16,868 bases of DNA from JAFARZ01 sp035651595 (lineage in GTDB: Bacteria > Actinomycetota > Actinomycetes > Streptosporangiales > Streptosporangiaceae): NCBI GenBank assembly GCA_035651595.1, contig DASRFJ010000032.1, positions 1 to 16,868 of the forward strand, given 5' to 3'. The notes beneath the pieces were generated by a model. That model was not told the origin of the DNA. It ran no database searches and saw only the letters and a program-made list of their open reading frames with translations. Shown here piece by piece: positions 12,734 to 16,868 of the stretch; position 1 is the first letter of the stretch; each line of letters opens with the position of its first letter. The position numbers were made by a program, and so were the translations under genes.

Positions 12734-14026
12734 ATGCGCAAACCGGTGATTCTCGCGGTGGTGGCCGCATGCGCGGCAGTAGCAATCGCTCAGCTTCCGG
12801 CGAGCGCGATCGTAAGGTCCGCGGCACCGGCGCCGGTCACCGGGAACGCCACGTGGTTCTCCGGACTCGGATCCCCTTACGGCGGCTGCGGGCTGCCGCA
12901 GTCCGCCCTGGACTCGCAGAACTTCCTCGCGCTGAACGTGCAGAATTCGCCGGGCGTGTACTCCAACCTGCCGCGCCCGATTCCGGCGGCGGACGCGAGC
13001 GAGATCGGCATGTTCGACAACGGCCTGAACTGCGGCCGCTGGGTGCAGGTGACGATCGGCAACATCTGCACCGGCGTCAACGACGGGGCGCCGAACGAGC
13101 CGTTCTGCCGGAACGGGTCGTGGGTTTCCGACCAGTACAACGGCGCCACGCTGGACATGATCGTCGCCGATAGCTGCGACGACGGAAACGCTTGGTGCAA
13201 GGATGATCCGAATCACGTGGACCTCGCTCAGGCGGCGCTGAACCAGTTCGTGCTCAACGGCCAGCCGGTCGGGAACATGTATCCCAATCACTGGAACAAC
13301 CGGCAGGTGTCCTGGCAGTTCATCCCGGCGCCCAACTACACCGGAGATATCGCCATCGGAGCCATCCAGGGAGCCCAGCCGTTCTGGCCGGCGATCGCCA
13401 TTTCACATCTGCCCAACGGCATACACGGCGTGCAGTACTTCGCCAACGGCGCCTGGGTGACCGCGACGATGGACAGCGATCTGGGCGACGACTACATCAT
13501 CGGCCCGACCACCGGTGCGGGCACCGGCGGGTCGAACTACGAGATTCAGGTCATCGACGCCTCGGGCAACCTGGTCAAGAACGGGGAGGTCTACAACTTC
13601 ACCCTGCCGTCCGGGTGCACGACGGGGTGCTCGGCGCCGTACACCGCGATCAGCTACACGACATCCACCAGCCCCCAGCCATCGCCGTCGCCCACTCCCA
13701 CGCCGACCCCGACGCCGGGCAGCGGGACGTGCTCGCTGACCTCGACGCTCACGAACTCCTGGTCCGGTGGTTACCAGCTCCAGCTCACCGTGAAGGACAC
13801 CGGCACCGCGGCACTGACCGGCTGGAGTGCGGCGTTCATGTTCGGCGACACGGCGGAGAGCGTGACGAACTCCTGGAACGCCACTGTGACGCAGAGCGGC
13901 AAGCAGGTGACCGCGGTCAACGCCAGCTACAACGGCGCGCTTGCCGCGGGAGCCTCCACGACGTTCGGCATGGTGGTGAACGGGTCGAACTCGACGCTCT
14001 CCAACCTCACGTGCGCGCCGCACTGA
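12734..14026 (+). CDS. Secreted expansin-like protein with C-terminal CBM2
   Basis: A 430-residue exported protein. Residues 1-25 are a signal peptide ending ASA. D1, a six-stranded double-psi barrel, spans about 38-172, with GNATWFSG, the Cys-rich GLNCGRWVQV and VADSCDD...NHVDL; Asp146 and Asp163 fit the conserved acidic positions of expansins. D2, a CBM63-like domain, spans about 190-300 (QVSWQFIPAP, YEIQVIDASGN). A Pro-Thr-Ser linker (308-332) leads to a CBM2 at 333-430 closed by Cys333 and Cys427, with surface aromatics Trp343, Trp381 and Tyr399 (often Trp in the family). Expansins loosen cellulose networks without hydrolysis, and the CBM2 should anchor the protein on cellulose. GGAGG at 12723-12727 lies six bases before the ATG. 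The gene ends 12 bases from the convergent sigma gene. Confidence 0.85.
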   Translation: MRKPVILAVVAACAAVAIAQLPASAIVRSAAPAPVTGNATWFSGLGSPYGGCGLPQSALDSQNFLALNVQNSPGVYSNLPRPIPAADASEIGMFDNGLNCGRWVQVTIGNICTGVNDGAPNEPFCRNGSWVSDQYNGATLDMIVADSCDDGNAWCKDDPNHVDLAQAALNQFVLNGQPVGNMYPNHWNNRQVSWQFIPAPNYTGDIAIGAIQGAQPFWPAIAISHLPNGIHGVQYFANGAWVTATMDSDLGDDYIIGPTTGAGTGGSNYEIQVIDASGNLVKNGEVYNFTLPSGCTTGCSAPYTAISYTTSTSPQPSPSPTPTPTPTPGSGTCSLTSTLTNSWSGGYQLQLTVKDTGTAALTGWSAAFMFGDTAESVTNSWNATVTQSGKQVTAVNASYNGALAAGASTTFGMVVNGSNSTLSNLTCAPH

Positions 14027-14038
14027 GCTTCAGGGACG

Positions 14039-15016
14039 TCACAGGCTGCCGGGCAGGCCGAAGGCCGCGAACATCGACGGCTGCTCGAAGGCGACGATCT
14101 CGGCTACCGCGCCGCCTTCGATACGCAGCACGGTGAGGACGAACGGAGTGAACGCGGTCTCGCCCGGACGGCGCAGGTAACCGGCCGCGCCGGGCTGCCC
14201 GTTGGCGCTGATCGGCAGGACACGCCACTGGCCGAGGGAGTTCATGCCATCGCGGAGCGCGTCGCCCACGTCCGTCCGGCCGTTCCACTCGCCGACCCGT
14301 GGGGAAATCGCCAGCCGGACGTCGTGGCGCAAGATGGCGATCAGCGCCTCCGGGTCGGCCCGCTCGTGGGCGTCGATGAAGCACTGGAGCAGGCGGCGCT
14401 GCTCGGAATCGGGTTCAGCGGCCGGCGCCCAGTCCAGCCGCCCGTCCGGCCACTGATCGCGCAGCGTGGTCCGGGCGCGCTGGAGCGCGCTGTTGACCGC
14501 CGGAACGCTCATGTCGAGCAGGCCGGCGACCTCAGCGGCGGGCCAGGCGAGCACGTCGCGCAGGATCAGCACGGCGCGCTGGCGCGGCGGCAGTAGCTGG
14601 ATCGTCGCCAGGAAGGCAAGCGACATCGTCTCCCGGTTCACCGCCATCGCCTCCGGGCCCGGCTGGTCCGCGGTCAGCTCGTCGAGCAGCGCGTCCGGGT
14701 ACGGCTGCACCCACGGCATCGTGGCGATGGCAGGCCCAGGTCCGGCGGGTGTCCCTGACGCGGCGGGCACGGCCCGGCGCGCGTCCCGGCGCAGTGTGTC
14801 CAGGCAGGCGTTGGTGGCGACCCGGTACAGCCAGGTGCGTGGGCTCGACCTGCCCTCGAACTGATCCCTGGCGCGCCAGGCGCGCAGCAGCACCTCTTGC
14901 ACGTGGTCCTCGGCCTCATCGAAGGAGCCGAGCATCCGGTAACAGTACACATGCAGCTCGCGCCGGTACCGGCGGACCAGGTCGTCGAAGTCCTGTACGG
15001 TGCCCGCACCACCCAT
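14039..15016 (-). CDS. ECF sigma factor with SnoaL-like C-terminal domain (SigG/SigX5-like)
   Basis: A 325-residue sigma factor. Region 2 spans about 8-77 (YCYRMLGSFDEAEDHVQEVLLRAWRARDQFEGRSS, then RTWLYRVATNACLDTLRRD). The linker carries WVQPYPDALLDE, a mark of the SigG/SigX5 group. Region 4 spans about 126-182 (LPPRQRAVLILRDVLAWPAAEVAGLLDMSVPAVNSALQRAR). Residues from about 200 to the end form a SnoaL/NTF2-like domain (CFIDAHERADPEALIAIL ... GQWRVLPISANGQPG). In related sigma factors this extension controls activity in place of a separate anti-sigma factor, and none is encoded here. ATG 15016 is the only good start; the frame open beyond it to 15649 is a shadow of the divergent gene. It is divergent from the RibD-C operon, which it may control. 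Confidence 0.9.
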   Translation of the reverse strand: MGGAGTVQDFDDLVRRYRRELHVYCYRMLGSFDEAEDHVQEVLLRAWRARDQFEGRSSPRTWLYRVATNACLDTLRRDARRAVPAASGTPAGPGPAIATMPWVQPYPDALLDELTADQPGPEAMAVNRETMSLAFLATIQLLPPRQRAVLILRDVLAWPAAEVAGLLDMSVPAVNSALQRARTTLRDQWPDGRLDWAPAAEPDSEQRRLLQCFIDAHERADPEALIAILRHDVRLAISPRVGEWNGRTDVGDALRDGMNSLGQWRVLPISANGQPGAAGYLRRPGETAFTPFVLTVLRIEGGAVAEIVAFEQPSMFAAFGLPGSL

Positions 15017-15139
15017 CCGCCCACCCCTCGCGTCCGTGCCGACCGGTAGATCACAGTACCGGCACCGGTTAGTTTTCCGCCCGGGCACGTCTGCATGGAC
15101 GACAACCGGCAAGACGATCGACCGGAACGGAGCAGAACC

Positions 15140-15724
15140 ATGGGCAATCTCGTGCTGTATATGTCCATGTCCCTGGACGGGTTCATTGCCGGACCTGGGG
15201 ACACCAAAGACAATCCGTTTGGCACCGGAGGGCAGCGGCTGCACAAGTGGCTGGGCGCCAGCTCGGACGGCTACCGGCCAAGCGATGAACCAAGCCAGAC
15301 AATCTACGACGAGGTAATGTCCACCGGCGCCGTGATCACCGGCAGGCGAACGGGAGACTTCGTCGGCTACTGGGACGGCGACCATCACGATGGCGTGCCG
15401 ATATTCGTGCCGACGCATGAAGCGCCCGCGGGCCCGCCCCCTGGCGACGTCCGCTTCGTAACCGACGGCATCGAATCGTGCGCCGAGCAGGCGAAGGCGG
15501 TCGCCGGGGATCGTGACGTGCTGGTGCACGGGGCCTACACGGCGCGGGAGGCCCTGCGGGCACGCGTGCTGGACATCATGGAAATCCAGCTGATGCCGGT
15601 CCTGCTCGGCCAGGGGCGAGGGCTCTTCGACGGGCTCGGACCCGACCACACCGAGCTAAAGCTAGTCCGGGCGCTCGAGTCGCCGAACGCCCTGCACCTG
15701 CGGTACGAGGTGAAGTACGCATGA
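15140..15724 (+). CDS. Dihydrofolate-reductase-like / RibD C-terminal domain protein, copy 1
   Basis: A 194-residue single-domain protein beginning MGNLVLYMSMSLDGFIAGPG, the usual start of stand-alone RibD-C proteins. Further landmarks are TGAVITGRRTGDF, DHHDGVPIFV, RDVLVHGAYTAREAL and IMEIQLMPVLLGQGRGLFD. The fold binds NADPH in RibD and DHFR; substrates of these stand-alone members are mostly unknown, so no reaction is claimed. GGAG (15129-15132) lies seven bases before the ATG. The stop overlaps the next start as ATGA. It is the first of three paralogues and is divergent from the sigma gene, with 123 bp between them. By eye it is roughly half identical to copy 2 and far less like copy 3. 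Confidence 0.85.
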   Translation: MGNLVLYMSMSLDGFIAGPGDTKDNPFGTGGQRLHKWLGASSDGYRPSDEPSQTIYDEVMSTGAVITGRRTGDFVGYWDGDHHDGVPIFVPTHEAPAGPPPGDVRFVTDGIESCAEQAKAVAGDRDVLVHGAYTAREALRARVLDIMEIQLMPVLLGQGRGLFDGLGPDHTELKLVRALESPNALHLRYEVKYA

Positions 15725-16311
15725 TCCGCCTCTACATGGCGATGTCCCTCGACGGCTTCATAGCCGGTCCCGACGACCGGCCAGGTCAGGAGCTCGGCCG
15801 TAACGGCGGGCGGGTGATGAACTGGGGCGACTACCGGATGTCTGATGGCCCGGACGGGCAAGTGTTCCGCGAGGCGATGGCGACTGGCGCGGTGATCTCC
15901 GGCCGGCGTACCTTCGAACTGGCCGGACGGTGGCAGGGCGATCACCACGACGGCGTCCCGATCTTCGTGCTGACCTACCACGTCGACGACGGCGATATCC
16001 CGCCGGGCAGCGCGCGGTTCGTCACCGACGTCAAGGACTGCGCGGAGCAAGCTCGGGCCGCGGCGGGCGATCGCGCGGTGATGGTGCACGGGGCCGGCGC
16101 GGCGCAGGCGCTGCTGCGGGCGGGGCTGCTCGACGAGATGGAGATCCATCTCGCGCCGGTCCTGCTCGGCGGCGGGCGACCGCTGTTTGACTCGCTTGGC
16201 GCGGACCACATCGAACTCGAACTGATCCGGCGGCTCCAAGGCCGCGACGCGACCCACCTCCGGTACCGCGTACTTGACCGTGGGCCGGAACGACGAAATG
16301 AGGAGTTCTGA
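15721..16311 (+). CDS. Dihydrofolate-reductase-like / RibD C-terminal domain protein, copy 2
   Basis: A 196-residue paralogue of copy 1: MIRLYMAMSLDGFIAGPDD, TGAVISGRRTFELAGRW, DHHDGVPIFVLTYH, RAVMVHGAGAAQALLRAGLL and MEIHLAPVLLGGGRPLFD. It keeps the family landmarks more fully than copy 1, where RRTFE is RRTGD. The C-terminal tail (DRGPERRNEEF) is charged and absent from copy 1. It is coupled to copy 1 by an ATGA overlap. Its stop shares one base with the ATG of copy 3, and its last codons contain the AGGAG that serves copy 3. Probably a cytosolic NADPH-dependent reductase; substrate unknown. Confidence 0.85.
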   Translation: MIRLYMAMSLDGFIAGPDDRPGQELGRNGGRVMNWGDYRMSDGPDGQVFREAMATGAVISGRRTFELAGRWQGDHHDGVPIFVLTYHVDDGDIPPGSARFVTDVKDCAEQARAAAGDRAVMVHGAGAAQALLRAGLLDEMEIHLAPVLLGGGRPLFDSLGADHIELELIRRLQGRDATHLRYRVLDRGPERRNEEF

Positions 16312-16868
16312 TGAGGCAACTGATCCTGCAAATGAGCGTCACGCTGGACGGATATGTCGCCGGACCGGCCGGCGACGGCGACTGGGGGCTTGCGCCAGAG
16401 CATCAGGAGGTACGCGGGTGGAAGGTGGCGTCCCTGCGCCGGGTCGGCACCCACATCATGGGCCGTGTCACGTACGAGCTGATGGCCGAGTACTGGCCGA
16501 CCGCGACCGGCGACTATGCGGCGTTCATGAACGATCTGCCCAAGGTGGTGTTCTCCAGGACACTGCCGTCCGCCGACTGGCCCGGCTCCCGCATCGCGAG
16601 CGGTGATCTCGCCGAGGAAGTCGCCGCTCTCAAGAGCGAGCCCGGTGAAAGCGGCGAGATCATGGTCCATGGCGGTGCCACGTTCGTTCAGGCGCTGTCC
16701 CGGCTCGGCCTGATCGACGAGTACCGCCTGGTCATCCACCCAGTCGCGCTCGGGAGCGGGCTGCCGCTGTTCAAGGACCTGGCTAGGCCGCTCTCGCTGG
16801 ATCTCGCCGAGGCCAATAGGTTCCCCGACGGGACGGTCATCAACGTCTACCGGCCGGCCAGAACCTGA
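16311..16868 (+). CDS. Dihydrofolate-reductase-like / RibD C-terminal domain protein, copy 3
   Basis: A 185-residue member of the same fold but another subgroup: MRQLILQMSVTLDGYVAGPA, THIMGRVTYELMAEYWPTA, LPKVVFSRTLPSADWPGS, GEIMVHGGATFVQALSRLGL and DEYRLVIHPVALGSGLPLFK. The fuller GRVTYExMAxYW motif and the KVVFSRTL strand are typical of the YyaP-like type. AGGAG (16301-16305) lies five bases before the ATG, and TGATG joins it to copy 2. Being more divergent, it probably entered the operon separately rather than by recent duplication. The stop is the last codon of the window, so whether the operon continues is unknown. Confidence 0.87.
   Translation: MRQLILQMSVTLDGYVAGPAGDGDWGLAPEHQEVRGWKVASLRRVGTHIMGRVTYELMAEYWPTATGDYAAFMNDLPKVVFSRTLPSADWPGSRIASGDLAEEVAALKSEPGESGEIMVHGGATFVQALSRLGLIDEYRLVIHPVALGSGLPLFKDLARPLSLDLAEANRFPDGTVINVYRPART

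Noticed and set aside
15017..15649. Upstream extension of the SnoaL-type sigma factor by 211 codons
   Set aside because: It lies antisense to the first RibD-C gene and shows no family character; the sigma protein starts normally at ATG 15016.

Overview
The window comes from a high-GC actinomycete (Actinomycetota). This rests on strong G/C bias at third codon positions, GTG starts, several start codons placed six bases after a TANNNT -10 box (leaderless genes), a mycosin-like protein, ECF sigma factors and a typical actinobacterial initiator tRNA. The genus cannot be fixed from the sequence; cellulose-directed secreted proteins suggest a soil or plant-litter organism.

Layout. 1-207: 5' end of a leftward HD-domain hydrolase gene of the RelA/SpoT hydrolase type, cut by the window edge. 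208-625: divergent non-coding region with nested palindromes. 626-4808: three rightward genes for envelope glycan assembly: a large multi-membrane GT-C glycosyltransferase, a GT2 polyprenyl-phosphate-sugar-synthase-like enzyme and a cytosolic GT4. 4789-7014 (leftward): flippase-like membrane protein, ECF sigma factor and non-zinc anti-sigma-like membrane protein, tightly packed as one operon. 7113-8738: EamA exporter and AHL-lactonase-like metallo-hydrolase. 8808-9257: ribonuclease HI, leftward. 9428-11037: a short leader ORF overlapping a mycosin-like subtilase whose catalytic serine is replaced by arginine. 11093-11169: initiator tRNA with promoter and hairpin terminator. 11258-14026: a lower-GC stand-alone secreted CBM3 (leftward), an 870-bp gene-poor stretch with a perfect 47-bp palindrome and a possible HNH remnant, and a secreted expansin-CBM2 protein (rightward). 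14039-16868: an ECF sigma factor with a SnoaL-like C-terminus, divergent from three tandem, translationally coupled RibD-C/dihydrofolate-reductase-like paralogues.

How it fits together. The left part looks like cell-envelope glycoconjugate synthesis next to its own envelope-sensing sigma/anti-sigma pair. The middle is a mix of housekeeping genes (rnhA, initiator tRNA) and exported proteins. The CBM3/expansin pair probably acts outside the cell on cellulose. The right end is a regulator with a paralogous reductase-like operon. The clearest oddities are the apparently dead mycosin, the stop codons that double as -10 boxes of downstream leaderless genes, and the 47-bp palindrome. No CRISPR array, intact transposase or prophage was seen, and no clear new multi-gene defence system.
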